The position numbers and the translations under genes are program-made. From Moryella indoligenes (GTDB lineage Bacteria; Bacillota; Clostridia; Lachnospirales; Lachnospiraceae): a stretch of DNA of 64,000 bases. The stretch lies in assembly GCF_030812885.1 (NCBI RefSeq), contig NZ_JAUSTO010000002.1:186001-250000 (forward strand), given 5' to 3'. A model generated the notes under the pieces. The model was not told the origin of the DNA, made no database searches, and saw nothing but the letters and a program-made list of their open reading frames with translations. This document shows positions 16,996 to 25,627 of this stretch, piece by piece (the first letter of the stretch is position 1; each line of letters starts with the position of its first letter).

Positions 16996-17824
16996 GGTCT
17001 GCGTCCTCCTGTAAGTCTGCTGCGTCAATCTCGTAATAGTCAAAAACCTCGTCGGGCTTGACAATGGCGGGGCGGCGTTTAAGGTGCTTTTCCATGTCAA
17101 AGGCGTTCTTCGGGTCTGCGTCGGATAGGTACTTGTATTTCGGGTGTTTCGTTATGTCGAATTTGTCCGAAAAGAACGGGCGCACCCCGCGTAGCTGCAA
17201 GATACATTTCCCTCCGTCCATGACTGCGATTTCATCTTCCGTCATAAGCTGCTTTCCCAATTTCTGATAGTTCAGCCCATGCGAAAGCTCCCGCCCTCTG
17301 GTTTCGGAAGTGTTGAAGCTGTCTATCGTTTCCTTGCCTAAAATCTCCGATATTTCTTTGAGGGTGGTTTTCTCCTTGCCGCCCAAGAAAAGCGTGGTGT
17401 CGCAGTTGCCGACTATGGTATCGGCGTTGTCCTTGTAGATTGCCTTTAGCTGTGACTGGCTCTGCAAGATGATTGACGCGGAGATTTCCCGGCTCCGTAT
17501 CGTTGCAATGAGCTTTTCAAACTTTGGTATCTGCCCGATATTCGCAAATTCATCAAGTAAGCACCTAACATGGACGGGAAGCCGCCCGCCATATTCATCA
17601 TCTGCTTTGTCGCATAAAAGGTTGAATAACTGTGTGTAGAGAATACTCACGACAAAGTTAAAGGTGTCGTCGGTGTCGCTGATAATCACGAAAAGGGCTG
17701 TCTTTCTGTCGCCTATGGTGTCAAGCTCCATTTCGTCGGTTTCCATAAGCTCCCGCAGCTCCTTAATGTCGAATGGGGCTAACCTCGCGCCGCATGAGAT
17801 AAGTATGCTTTTTGCGGTCTTGCC
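16982..17824 (-). pseudogene. virD4: VirD4 coupling protein, C-terminal half
   Basis: The frame is open from the IME1 junction at 17824 (GKTAKSILISCG) through an internal ATG at 17746 to the stop, 280 codons. It has the Walker B-type LLDEFANIG, the RSREISASIILQSQSQLKAIY block and the usual FSDKFDITKHPKYKYL tail of VirD4/TraG coupling proteins. The Walker A half is missing here and lies on the other strand at 34089-35057, ending at the matching codon (YKLAAG). VirD4 couples the relaxosome to the secretion channel, so the ICE is probably transfer-deficient in this arrangement. Confidence 0.92.
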
Positions 17825-17847
17825 TGTAACAACTTGTCAAGGACTTT

Positions 17848-18033
17848 CTAATCATTTTTATCGACTTTTTGATGTTTTTCTCTCTCCATTTCTCTAATCA
17901 TTATGCGTTTTAATTTGTCTTGCATTGTTTCCGTTGCATTTTCATTAAAGTGAACAACAACCTCATAGGTTGCTTTACCAATTTTCTTTATGGTTTTTGT
18001 TCCCGTATTCTGTTCATTTTTATTTTCGTGCAT
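17848..18033 (-). CDS. tnpW: TnpW family transposon-encoded small protein
   Basis: 61 residues with the characteristic TIKKIGKATYEVVVHFNENA-TETMQDKLKRIMI core. AGGAGGAAAAAT precedes the ATG. It is the terminal gene of IME1, about 20 bases from the virD4 junction, whereas the IME2 homolog sits beside its recombinase. Function is unknown. Confidence 0.85.
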   Translation of the reverse strand: MHENKNEQNTGTKTIKKIGKATYEVVVHFNENATETMQDKLKRIMIREMEREKHQKVDKND

Positions 18034-18057
18034 ATATTTTTCCTCCTGTTTGTTTCG

Positions 18058-18095
18058 ATAAAAAAGACGATTAGATTTTTAATTTTCTAATCGCC
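18058..18095 (-). terminator. Rho-independent terminator upstream of tnpW
   Basis: CGATTAGA (18068-18075) pairs with TCTAATCG (18086-18093). Read on the minus strand the hairpin is followed by TCTTTTTT. It separates the replisome organizer gene from tnpW. Confidence 0.75.
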
Positions 18096-18210
18096 TTTAA
18101 AGTGTCATATTTATATTTTTATTATCTCTGGCATACTTTTATACCTTTTTAGACTTAAAGTCTTTAATAGTGCCTTTCCACCTCTTTTTATCTATAAAGA
18201 TTCTCCTACA

Positions 18211-18927
18211 TCATAGTTCATTTTTTTTATTTCCTCCTTGATGTCTTAGTTTTTCTTTATCTTCTTCATACCATTTTAAGATTGTCACATAGTGGTTTTG
18301 ATAGGTCTTACCACTGCTTTCCATGTATCTTGATAGTTTGTTTATCATTATTTCTGTGTGTGAGTTTAATTTTTCTTTTAGATTTTTATATTCTTCTTTG
18401 CTTAGCCTTACATTTTTGAATTCTCCATAAAAGATGGGGGTGGACTTTTTATCTATCTCTCCCTCTCTCTCTTTATCTTTATCTATCTCTATATCTTTCT
18501 CTATCTCTATCTCTTGTCGGACATGGGTTGGACTCATTAAGGACAATGTCCTCTGTTTATTTTGTCTGTATCTTCTTTTTTTCTCTGCCCAGGCTGTTTC
18601 TGATCCGATTAGGTTTGGTATTTCAGTTAAATAATATTCATCATTTTCTGTTACAACTTCTAATAAGCCTTGATTGATTAAATAATTAACTGTAACCATT
18701 ACATCATCGTCTGTTTCATCTATGGTTAGTGCTAACTCTTTTATAAAATCACTTTCTACTCCGTCATAATAGAGTTTGCCCTCATCTTTTAGGCTTAGTA
18801 GTAGAAGTTTTAGGTATATTATCGTGTAGGTATCTCCTCCCGATATTCTCCTTAATCTTTTTATCCTCTTGTCTGTGAAAAATTCTTCTTTTAATTTTAT
18901 CCAATAATATCTTTTGTTTGTTGCCAT
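18211..18927 (-). CDS. Replisome organizer-type replication protein
   Basis: 238 residues. The N-terminal winged-helix domain (KRYYWIKLKEEFFTDKRIKRL, then GGDTYTIIYLKLLLLSLKD) is that of phage replisome organizers. A low-complexity Glu/Ile/Asp/Lys stretch (IEIEKDIEIDKDKEREGEID) links it to a C-terminal domain ending HYVTILKWYEED. It should initiate element replication; no DnaC-like partner is present in IME1. The ATG is preceded by AAAGGAG. Confidence 0.88.
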   Translation of the reverse strand: MATNKRYYWIKLKEEFFTDKRIKRLRRISGGDTYTIIYLKLLLLSLKDEGKLYYDGVESDFIKELALTIDETDDDVMVTVNYLINQGLLEVVTENDEYYLTEIPNLIGSETAWAEKKRRYRQNKQRTLSLMSPTHVRQEIEIEKDIEIDKDKEREGEIDKKSTPIFYGEFKNVRLSKEEYKNLKEKLNSHTEIMINKLSRYMESSGKTYQNHYVTILKWYEEDKEKLRHQGGNKKNEL

Positions 18928-19052
18928 ATCTGCTCCTTTCTTGATTTTCGATAATCGAAATTCTTGATTTCCGATTTTCGGAATTCTGGACTCCTGCTTT
19001 TCGGAAGTCTTGTTATTGTGGTTATTTAAGGATGTAACTTTTCGTTACTCCC

Positions 19053-19580
19053 TTAGATTTCTCTGGTCATATCTTTTTTACTTGGTTTTACTTTTTCTTT
19101 TACTTTTCTTTTGACTTTCTCTTTTGTCTTATCCTTGTTCTTGGATAGGTCTTTGTATTTCTTTATTTGCTTTAGGATACTTTCCTTTTCTTTTTTATTT
19201 TCCTTGGCTATGACTTGCTTAAAGGCATATTCCATTACTTTTATGTCTTTGGCTTGGAAAAATATTTCATAGTTTTGGTTTTCTTTGTTTTTCATTACTG
19301 AGAAACTTACTCCAAGTTTGTTTAGTTCTTTTTTTAAGTCTTTGAGGTCGCTTTGATCTATGCTTATATTTTCTAGTTGTCCTTTCTTGTAGAGGTCTTT
19401 TATTTTCATTTCATCGCCCATAAGGCTTTTTAGGTTTCCATTTGCTTTTTCTAAAGTATCATTCATCTTTTTTCTTATTTCTTTGTCTAAGTTGATTGAT
19501 TCTTTTGCTGCTTTTATTGTGTATGATATTATGGTTTGTGCTGCTTGACCCGCTTCTTTGCTTATTTCTTCGTTTATCAT
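19053..19580 (-). CDS. PcfB-like (DUF3801) protein of IME1
   Basis: 175 residues. The N-terminal INEEISKEAGQAAQTIISYTIKAAKE and the central segment FQAKDIKVMEYAFKQVI match the PcfB family; the tail is a Lys-rich KVKRKVKEKVKPSKKD. PcfB helps bring the relaxosome to the VirD4 coupling protein in Gram-positive conjugation. A mobilizable element with its own PcfB-like protein could dock on the coupling protein of a helper ICE. ICE A's own PcfB is at 33616-34092. AGGAG precedes the ATG. Confidence 0.75.
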   Translation of the reverse strand: MINEEISKEAGQAAQTIISYTIKAAKESINLDKEIRKKMNDTLEKANGNLKSLMGDEMKIKDLYKKGQLENISIDQSDLKDLKKELNKLGVSFSVMKNKENQNYEIFFQAKDIKVMEYAFKQVIAKENKKEKESILKQIKKYKDLSKNKDKTKEKVKRKVKEKVKPSKKDMTREI

Positions 19581-19602
19581 GTTTTATCTCCTTTGTTTGA
19601 GT

Positions 19603-19650
19603 TAAAAAAAAGGGAAGTATAGGCTTTAATTTTTCTATACTTCCCTTTGC
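19603..19650 (-). terminator. Bidirectional hairpin terminator
   Basis: GGGAAGTATAG (19612-19622) pairs perfectly with CTATACTTCCC (19635-19645). A-run on the left and T-run on the right make it a terminator in either direction. It lies between the small gene at 19765-19938 and the pcfB-like gene. Confidence 0.8.
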
Positions 19651-19764
19651 TTGTTTTTATTTTATTGTTCTTGGTGGTGGAATGCTTTATTTTGATGTTT
19701 TTATAGCTTACTTAGGTCTTTGTACCTTTTATACTTTTAAATAGCTTACAATACCTTTCCACCT

Positions 19765-19938
19765 TTAGTAGTTTATGTGTGTTCTTTTGTCTGATAGATA
19801 GTTTTTCATGTTGGAATATAATATCTGCACTTCTTCATTGTTCATTGCTTTTATTTCTTCTGTGCTTTTATATGTTTTGTATGTTCCATCTTGATCTGCT
19901 TTTATAAGTTCATTTATTAGCTCTTGCCTTTTATTCAT
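19765..19938 (-). CDS. Short hypothetical protein, 57 aa
   Basis: ATG at 19938 follows TAGGAGGTAATAGAG, a very good ribosome site, and the frame runs to TAA at 19765. The protein begins MNKRQELINELIKADQDGTY and ends LSDKRTHINY; it is hydrophilic and probably helical. It lies directly after the relaxase gene. No family is recognised, but the ribosome site and gene-like codon use support it. Confidence 0.6.
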   Translation of the reverse strand: MNKRQELINELIKADQDGTYKTYKSTEEIKAMNNEEVQILYSNMKNYLSDKRTHINY

Positions 19939-20011
19939 CTCTATTACCTCCTAGATCTGCCTTTATTTTCTTGGTCATATTATAGCTTGGATAAGATATT
20001 TTTACCAGGTC

Positions 20012-21652
20012 TTATCTTTCTTGGTTTTTGTAATAGTCTTTAGTCATTTGTCTTTTTTTATTAAAGTTATCACTATCTTGCTTATACTCTTTTATCTTTT
20101 CTATGATACTTTCTTTCTCTCCTCTCTTAATCGCCTTGTCAATCTCAATACTTAGGTCTATGCCATAATCGTCATTGACTGTCTTGACTGCATACTTGAT
20201 ATGGTTGATACTTTCGTACTCTTCTTTGATTGATTGTGATTGTCTGTTGAGTTTCGATATTTCATCTTCAAGGCTTTGGATTTCTTTTTTCCAGTCTTTA
20301 GACTTAATCGCCGATGAGCCTGTTATCTTTTCAAGAATTGCCCTTGCTCTTTTATATTTATCTATCTCATCTTTATGGGAATTGTAAAAGCTGTCTTTGA
20401 ATAGGGATTTACTGTTCCATTCCTCAAAGACTTTTTTGTTATCCTTGATGATGTCCGCATAGGCAAAGCATTTATTTAAGTTTTCTATTCTTGTGGTTTT
20501 CGCCTTAATGTCTTGACTAATCTTCTTATTTTGGGATTGTAATGTGCTTATCTTTTCTTGTAGGTCGGCTATGGTTTTAAGATTGTTGTCTTTCAGATAT
20601 ATTCTTGCTTTGGAAAATCGTCTTAGGTCTGCACCTATCTTTTTGTTGCTTGCATAGGGATTTAACTTTCTTGCTTTTTCTCCCTGTAAGTCATAATAAA
20701 TACTGATGTACTCATAGAGATTAAAGAGTTCCGCCTTGTTCTCATATTCTTCTTTTTTCTCCTGTTTGTATTCATCATATTTTACTTGCAGACTTCCAAG
20801 TAACGAGCCTATCCAAGACGTAAGTTTGGATAGCTCCTCTTTTAATTTTCTAAATTCTAAATTCAAGGCGATGATTTTTCTGTTTTGGTTTCCTCTCTCT
20901 GTCTGTATGCCTTTTTTCTCCATCTGATAACTGCTTGTGCCTAAATGAATTTGCGGGAGTTCTTCTCTGCCTTGTTCTTTAAAGGTGCGTGGATCTATCC
21001 TTTTATTTATGTTGTTTCTTGCCAAGTATTCGTTTGCTTTCTTTGAAAAGTTTTCTCTCCACTCTTTTGCTTTGTCAGGTTCATTCCAATCGTTCAAATT
21101 TACTTTTCTTGATTTATAGTTTCCACTTTTCAGTTTTATCTTTTCTCCGTTTTCATCAAGGATATATTCTTTTCTGCATTTCGGTTTCCAATTCCCTTTT
21201 TCGTCTATTTCTCTAAGGGTAAGTAAGATATGGGCGTGTGGTTGTTCTTCATTATCGCTTGCCATAGGATTATGAATATTACAGTCTGCTATCATACCTT
21301 TAGAAGTAAAGTTTTCTTCTATAAATTCGCTGATTAATTTTATTCTGTCCTGTTCATTTAATTCTCTTGGAAGTGTAAAGAGCAGATTTCTTGCAAGTTG
21401 TGAATTTTTACTTTTTTCGATTTTCTCAACTTCATTCCATAGGTATTCTCTGTTTGAAAACTCTTTCGGGATATGTTCCGGCAGAAATATTTTTGAGAAT
21501 ACAAGGTCTTCTTTTTTAGAATAATCATGTGTTTTTCCATAGTATTCATCTTGTAATTTATCTCTTGCATTGTATGCAGCTTTTGCAATCACGCTATGCC
21601 CTTTTGACCTTGCCACAATATCTACATGGGTATGCAAACTTTTGATTTCCAT
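20012..21652 (-). CDS. MobA/MobL-family (MobQ-type) relaxase of IME1
   Basis: 546 residues. The MobA/MobL start (MEIKSLHTHVDIVARSKGHS, AKAAYNARDKL) and the metal-binding PHAHILLTLR motif (near residue 140) identify it. The C-terminal 250 residues are a long coiled coil. It is not related in detail to the IME2 or ICE B relaxases. An oriT-like hairpin lies about 185 bases upstream (21837-21855). The relaxase would mobilize IME1 through a co-resident ICE channel. Confidence 0.93.
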   Translation of the reverse strand: MEIKSLHTHVDIVARSKGHSVIAKAAYNARDKLQDEYYGKTHDYSKKEDLVFSKIFLPEHIPKEFSNREYLWNEVEKIEKSKNSQLARNLLFTLPRELNEQDRIKLISEFIEENFTSKGMIADCNIHNPMASDNEEQPHAHILLTLREIDEKGNWKPKCRKEYILDENGEKIKLKSGNYKSRKVNLNDWNEPDKAKEWRENFSKKANEYLARNNINKRIDPRTFKEQGREELPQIHLGTSSYQMEKKGIQTERGNQNRKIIALNLEFRKLKEELSKLTSWIGSLLGSLQVKYDEYKQEKKEEYENKAELFNLYEYISIYYDLQGEKARKLNPYASNKKIGADLRRFSKARIYLKDNNLKTIADLQEKISTLQSQNKKISQDIKAKTTRIENLNKCFAYADIIKDNKKVFEEWNSKSLFKDSFYNSHKDEIDKYKRARAILEKITGSSAIKSKDWKKEIQSLEDEISKLNRQSQSIKEEYESINHIKYAVKTVNDDYGIDLSIEIDKAIKRGEKESIIEKIKEYKQDSDNFNKKRQMTKDYYKNQER

Positions 21653-21836
21653 TGTCTTTTCTTCCTTTATCTGTTTTCAATTTTGGGATTTTACTATCCT
21701 AATGTTCAGGTCGTATCTTCGCTCCCTTTTTCAAAGGGCGCAAAGATACACCGTTTGACTACGGTGCTTTGCGTTCCTGCGGAAAGCTTATAGCTCCGCT
21801 AAGGAAACAAAAACGCTAAAGCATTTTTATTTGTTC

Positions 21837-21855
21837 AAGGGGGCTACTCCCCCTT
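21837..21855. other. oriT-like hairpin of IME1
   Basis: AAGGGGG-CTACT-CCCCCTT, a perfect 7-bp stem followed by AGACCCC, in the intergenic region (21653-21946) between DUF3847 and the relaxase. Hairpins of this GGGGG/CCCCC kind upstream of MobA/MobL relaxases are typical of mobilizable plasmid transfer origins. The rest of that region is noncoding. Confidence 0.65.
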
Positions 21856-21946
21856 AGACCCCTGTGAACTTTGTTTTTTGTAGATTTTTCAAATCCACAA
21901 AAAAGCAAAGTGTTAAAATGTTTCTCACTTTACTCCATCTCAGTTT

Positions 21947-22342
21947 CTAATACATTTTCTGTTTTTCTTGTTCTTCCTCTGCCAGTTCTTCAAAATCATC
22001 ATTTGCATTTTCCTCTTTAAGATTTGGATTTTCTTCTAAAGAGATTTCTTTTTCTTTTAAATGAATTTCTGTAAGTTCTTTTAGCTTTTCTCTATATCGA
22101 TTATCGGAAAGTACATAATCTAAAAAGGCATAGATTAAATCATTGTCGGTACTTTCTTCTGCTCCGGTTATCTGTTTTTCAAATTTCTCAAACACGCCTC
22201 CTTTTTCTACTTTTCGTTTCGTGTCCGCCTTTCTTTTTAGCTGTGATTTCTTTTGTCTTAGTTGCTTAATTTTGTTTTCCGCCTGTTCTTTTTTCTTAGT
22301 TTCTTTTTCCAACTGGATCATTACATTTTCTAACTCTTTCAT
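21947..22342 (-). CDS. DUF3847 protein, relaxase accessory
   Basis: 131 residues. The first 50 (LEKETKKKEQAENKIKQLRQ) form a coiled coil with a KKSQLKRKADTKRKVEKGGVFE motif typical of DUF3847 proteins found before MobA/MobL relaxases; the tail is acidic. GAGGAATG precedes the ATG. It probably acts as a MobC-like accessory factor. Confidence 0.75.
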   Translation of the reverse strand: MKELENVMIQLEKETKKKEQAENKIKQLRQKKSQLKRKADTKRKVEKGGVFEKFEKQITGAEESTDNDLIYAFLDYVLSDNRYREKLKELTEIHLKEKEISLEENPNLKEENANDDFEELAEEEQEKQKMY

Positions 22343-22428
22343 TTTTCATTCCTCCATTTCAATATTGTTGTGTTCCAAATGAAGAAAGGCTAAGCACCTT
22401 TCTTTGATACTTAACCTTTCAGCATTTT

Positions 22429-22845
22429 TTAGAATTTATCTTCTAAAAGTTTTCTTAGCTTTTCTAAAATCTTATCCCTCCTTTTTCCGATTGCTTGATA
22501 GCTTACTTTTTCTTTTTTGCCAATCGACCTTAAACTTTCTTCTCTGTAAAAGATGGCTTCCATTAACTCTCTTTCTTCTTTTGTCAGTGTAGCTAATGCC
22601 TTATGCAGTTCTTCAATTTGCATTTTGACTTCTACAATTTTTTCTAAGTCTATTTTTTCATCTATGATGTTATCTACAAAGTGTCCATCATGATCTAATG
22701 ATGAAAATGGAATAACTCCATACTTACAATCCTTTTTCTGAAGATATTTTTCATGCTCTGTTATCTTCCAATAGGCTTTGTAGACTTCTTCACTTATGGG
22801 TATAGCTTCCCCTTTGACATAAAGGTAATATTCCTTATTAGACAT
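22429..22845 (-). CDS. Sigma-70-like HTH protein
   Basis: 138 residues. The C-terminal part (ALATLTKEERELMEAIFYRE, SLRSIGKKEKVSYQAIGKRR) is a sigma-70 region 4 helix-turn-helix. There is no full region 2, so it is a short sigma-like or ICE-type regulatory protein. AAAGGAGG precedes the ATG. It may control the mobilization genes that follow it. The terminator at 22888-22930 separates it from the feo operon upstream. Confidence 0.8.
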   Translation of the reverse strand: MSNKEYYLYVKGEAIPISEEVYKAYWKITEHEKYLQKKDCKYGVIPFSSLDHDGHFVDNIIDEKIDLEKIVEVKMQIEELHKALATLTKEERELMEAIFYREESLRSIGKKEKVSYQAIGKRRDKILEKLRKLLEDKF

Positions 22846-22887
22846 TGTGTTATCCTCCTTTTTAAGTTCTCTGTTTTGCTTTTTGAG

Positions 22888-22930
22888 AATAAAAAAGGAG
22901 GACTTCTACACTTTGACGTAAAAAGTCCTC
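22888..22930 (-). terminator. Terminator of the feoABC operon
   Basis: GAGGACTT (22898-22905) pairs with AAGTCCTC (22923-22930). In minus-strand reading the hairpin is followed by CTTTTTTATT. The surrounding 22931-23131 is AT-rich with no supported gene. Confidence 0.75.
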
Positions 22931-23131
22931 TCGGCTTAAAAACTAATATTTTATATGATTTTCTATTTTGTTGTTTCTGGTAAAGTGTTATTGCTACGTG
23001 TAAGCAATTCCAAGCATAAAAAATGATAAATATATCTTATGTGAATAACAAAATTTAGTGTTTTCATTATTTATCCCTCCATTGCTTAGCTACATTTTAA
23101 CCTCCATTCTTTGATTCTGTACTTAACCAAA

Positions 23132-23365
23132 CTACTCTTTTACAATCCAAATATCATCTTGATTAACAACACAATTCGAGCATCCCGAACATTGACTTTG
23201 GCATTTACTTGTTGCAGACCTTTTAGTTTTTACCAAATATCCATTATTTTCGAGATATTCAATTTTCATTTTTACACTATCTAAATCCTCACCTGTCAGT
23301 TCAGCAAATTCTTGCAAAGTGCAAGTCTTTTTCTTTTTCAATACTTCTAATAGTTGTATAAGCAT
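23132..23365 (-). CDS. feoC: FeoC-like Fe-S winged-helix protein
   Basis: 77 residues from ATG 23365, which follows AAGGTG by eight bases; a GTG nine bases upstream is an alternative. A winged helix (LIQLLEVLKKKKTCTLQEFAE, VKMKIEYLENNGYLVK) is followed by a C-terminal cluster CQSQCSGCSNC, fitting a Cys-ligated metal site as in FeoC proteins. It follows feoB by 12 bases. FeoC is thought to regulate or stabilize FeoB in response to iron or oxygen. Confidence 0.8.
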   Translation of the reverse strand: MLIQLLEVLKKKKTCTLQEFAELTGEDLDSVKMKIEYLENNGYLVKTKRSATSKCQSQCSGCSNCVVNQDDIWIVKE

Positions 23366-23377
23366 ACTTATCACACC

Positions 23378-25399
23378 TTAAAAAATCAGTAGTCCAATAT
23401 GATATGCAACACAAGATATAATTAGAGCCGATAATATATAATACAGTGCTATTTTTATCGTCCATTTTTTTGAATGTGTTTCTTGTGCGGTAGCTGCAAG
23501 AGCCATCAAACAAGGCATATTGAAGAAAAAGGCAAAAGTAAATGCTAAGGCTTCCGGCTTTGAAATCATTGTCAACATATTATTGCTTAGAATAGCGGTA
23601 TCTACTGTCCCTTTAACCTCAACTGCATGCCATATTCCTGAAGAAGTAAATAATGATGCCATTACTCCTAATGCCGATTCTTTTCCCATTGCAGAAGCAA
23701 CAAAAGCCATAAATAATTGCCATGGTAACCCAAACAATTTTGTTACAGGCTCTATAAATGTTCCTGCTTTATAAATAAGGCTGTTAGCTATATTTCCATC
23801 AGGCGTATAGGCAAGAATCCAAAATATAACAGAAATAAGGATAATGATACTCAATGCCCTTTTCAGTACATTTCCCATCCTATTCATTACAGAAGAAAGT
23901 AAATTTTTCCAATGTGGCTTGTGATATGGTGGAAGTTCCATAATCATTCCAAAATGTTCACTTCCCTCATAAAGCGATTTTCTGAAAATCCTATATGTGA
24001 TTAGTAAATGTAGAAAAGCAACTGCAAATAGGCTTAATATCACAAATACTGCCTGTTTTCCGAAGAATGTTCCTGTAACAAGCCCGACTACTCCCCATGT
24101 TGACCCGCAAGGGACTACCCAAGATAATGCAATCGTCATAACCCTCTGTCCCCATGAATCAATTACTCTCGTTCCTGTGATTCCACCTATATTACAGCCG
24201 AAACTTAACAAGAACGGCATAATTGCTTTTCCTTGCAATCCTAATTTCGACATAGTGTTGTCAAAGACATAGGAAACTCTTGCCATATATCCTACATCTT
24301 CCAAGAATCCAAATACTAAGCTAATTCCCAATACATAACTTGCCATTTGCAATGCAAAAGTAATTGCAGTCATTACGGCTCCACACAAAAGTGAAATCAG
24401 CCAATTTGATACTCCAATGGCGACAAGCCCCTTTGCCAACAATGTTGATATTTTAGGTATAACAAACCCAAATAACCCCATTAGCGGAAATCCGATGAGC
24501 ATAGAAGCAACTAATCCTAAAATGATAACTCCGATAGCCATAGGTTTTCCGAAAGCTTTACTTGTGGCTATACGATCAAATTTGCTTCTCTTAAATACTC
24601 TCTTTTTCTGAATAACATTTGCATTGATAAGTTTATCTATCCATTCAAATTTACAATTACCGGTTATTAAATTGCCATTTTTTATGCTTTTTAATACGTT
24701 CTCTATTTCTTCAAATTCGACTTTTTCAACATTATCTTTTACTAACGCAATTACTTTTGCATCCTGATCTAATAATTTTCCGATAATCCACGACTTTGAA
24801 AATACACCTATACCTTTATCAGGGATATGTTTTTTTAATAGCTTATAGTTATCTCCAACAATATTTTCATATGCCCTTTCTAAATTTTCGTCAGATAAAA
24901 TTTTTCCTCTATCTGAATGCTCCAGAAAAGCATAAAACTCTTTGTATTCCTTTTTATCTGCCGCAACGATAGGAATGACAGGTATATTCAAGGATTTTTG
25001 TAACCCCTTTATATTTATATTTTTCCCTTGACTTGTAGCAACATCCATCATGTTCATGATTAAGACAACCGGAATATTTATTCCAATGTAGTCAGAGAGC
25101 ATAAATAGACTTCGATTTAATTGTGAAGCATCTGCCATAATAGCAATTAGGTCTGCGTTCCCGGTTTCTATATATTCTCTTGTTATAACTTCTTCCTCTG
25201 AATTTGCTGATAATCCGTAGGTTCCTGGTAAATCCACAATCGTATAATTGGTATCTTTATACGAAAATTCGCCTTCTTTTTTCTCAACGGTTTTACCCGG
25301 CCAATTTCCAACATGTTGATTTGAGCCTGTCAACCCATTAAACAAAGTCGATTTTCCAGAATTAGGCTGCCCCAGCAAAGCAATCGTTATTTTCTTCAT
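23378..25399 (-). CDS. feoB: FeoB ferrous iron transporter
   Basis: 673 residues. The N-terminal G domain has G1 GQPNSGKST at residues 10-18 and G3 DLPG at 56-59. A polytopic membrane region follows from about residue 275, with Gate-type segments (FLLSFGCNIGGITGTRVI and VPCGSTWGVVGLV). FeoB imports Fe(II), mainly under low oxygen. It is shorter than E. coli FeoB (773 aa) but within the range of Firmicute homologs. The stop is followed directly by feoC; feoA precedes it by three bases. Confidence 0.96.
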   Translation of the reverse strand: MKKITIALLGQPNSGKSTLFNGLTGSNQHVGNWPGKTVEKKEGEFSYKDTNYTIVDLPGTYGLSANSEEEVITREYIETGNADLIAIMADASQLNRSLFMLSDYIGINIPVVLIMNMMDVATSQGKNINIKGLQKSLNIPVIPIVAADKKEYKEFYAFLEHSDRGKILSDENLERAYENIVGDNYKLLKKHIPDKGIGVFSKSWIIGKLLDQDAKVIALVKDNVEKVEFEEIENVLKSIKNGNLITGNCKFEWIDKLINANVIQKKRVFKRSKFDRIATSKAFGKPMAIGVIILGLVASMLIGFPLMGLFGFVIPKISTLLAKGLVAIGVSNWLISLLCGAVMTAITFALQMASYVLGISLVFGFLEDVGYMARVSYVFDNTMSKLGLQGKAIMPFLLSFGCNIGGITGTRVIDSWGQRVMTIALSWVVPCGSTWGVVGLVTGTFFGKQAVFVILSLFAVAFLHLLITYRIFRKSLYEGSEHFGMIMELPPYHKPHWKNLLSSVMNRMGNVLKRALSIIILISVIFWILAYTPDGNIANSLIYKAGTFIEPVTKLFGLPWQLFMAFVASAMGKESALGVMASLFTSSGIWHAVEVKGTVDTAILSNNMLTMISKPEALAFTFAFFFNMPCLMALAATAQETHSKKWTIKIALYYILSALIISCVAYHIGLLIF

Positions 25400-25402
25400 A
25401 TC

Positions 25403-25627
25403 TCAAAGTACCTCCATCATTATTTTCTCTGCCTCTATCTTATTGACAGCTATCATCGTATCTCTGCAATAAATGAGAATAGGTTGCTTTTTATAATTCT
25501 GGATAACTTCAACATCGCTTCCGACAGTTATTCCGATAGATATTATTCTGCTTTGAAAATGTGTATCACCAATAATTTCAACAACTTTACCTTTTGTCTT
25601 TTCTCTCAAAGTACTAAGCCTCTCCAT
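25403..25627 (-). CDS. feoA: FeoA, ferrous iron transport protein A
   Basis: 74 residues with the SH3-like FeoA fold (IGDTHFQSRIISIGITVGSD, VEVIQNYKKQPILIYCRD). The start lies 14 bases inside the end of the upstream ABC gene, so the iron-transport operon and the ABC genes are translated together. FeoA is the small cytoplasmic partner of FeoB. Confidence 0.93.
   Translation of the reverse strand: MERLSTLREKTKGKVVEIIGDTHFQSRIISIGITVGSDVEVIQNYKKQPILIYCRDTMIAVNKIEAEKIMMEVL

Larger units (their letters stand above)
1..17824 (-). mobile_element. ICE A (Tn1549-type conjugative element), part
   Basis: This minus-strand block holds the conserved Tn1549-type transfer order: virD4 C-terminal half, small protein, maff2, TrbL-like, PrgI, VirB4, methylase, CD1108-like hydrolase, DUF4315, DUF4366, Cys-rich protein, topB. 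The element runs off the left edge, so its integrase is not seen. It is interrupted in maff2 by IME2 and in virD4 by IME1. The missing 5' part (repA, DUF5348, pcfB, virD4 N-terminal half) is probably the plus-strand segment at 32139-35057. The assignment rests on gene order and on the two virD4 halves fitting together at one codon. Confidence 0.85.

Noticed and set aside
18430..18515. Repeated TATCTC units resembling a microsatellite or short CRISPR
   Set aside because: They are codons of the Glu/Ile/Asp/Lys linker of the replisome organizer; unit size and spacing do not fit a CRISPR array.
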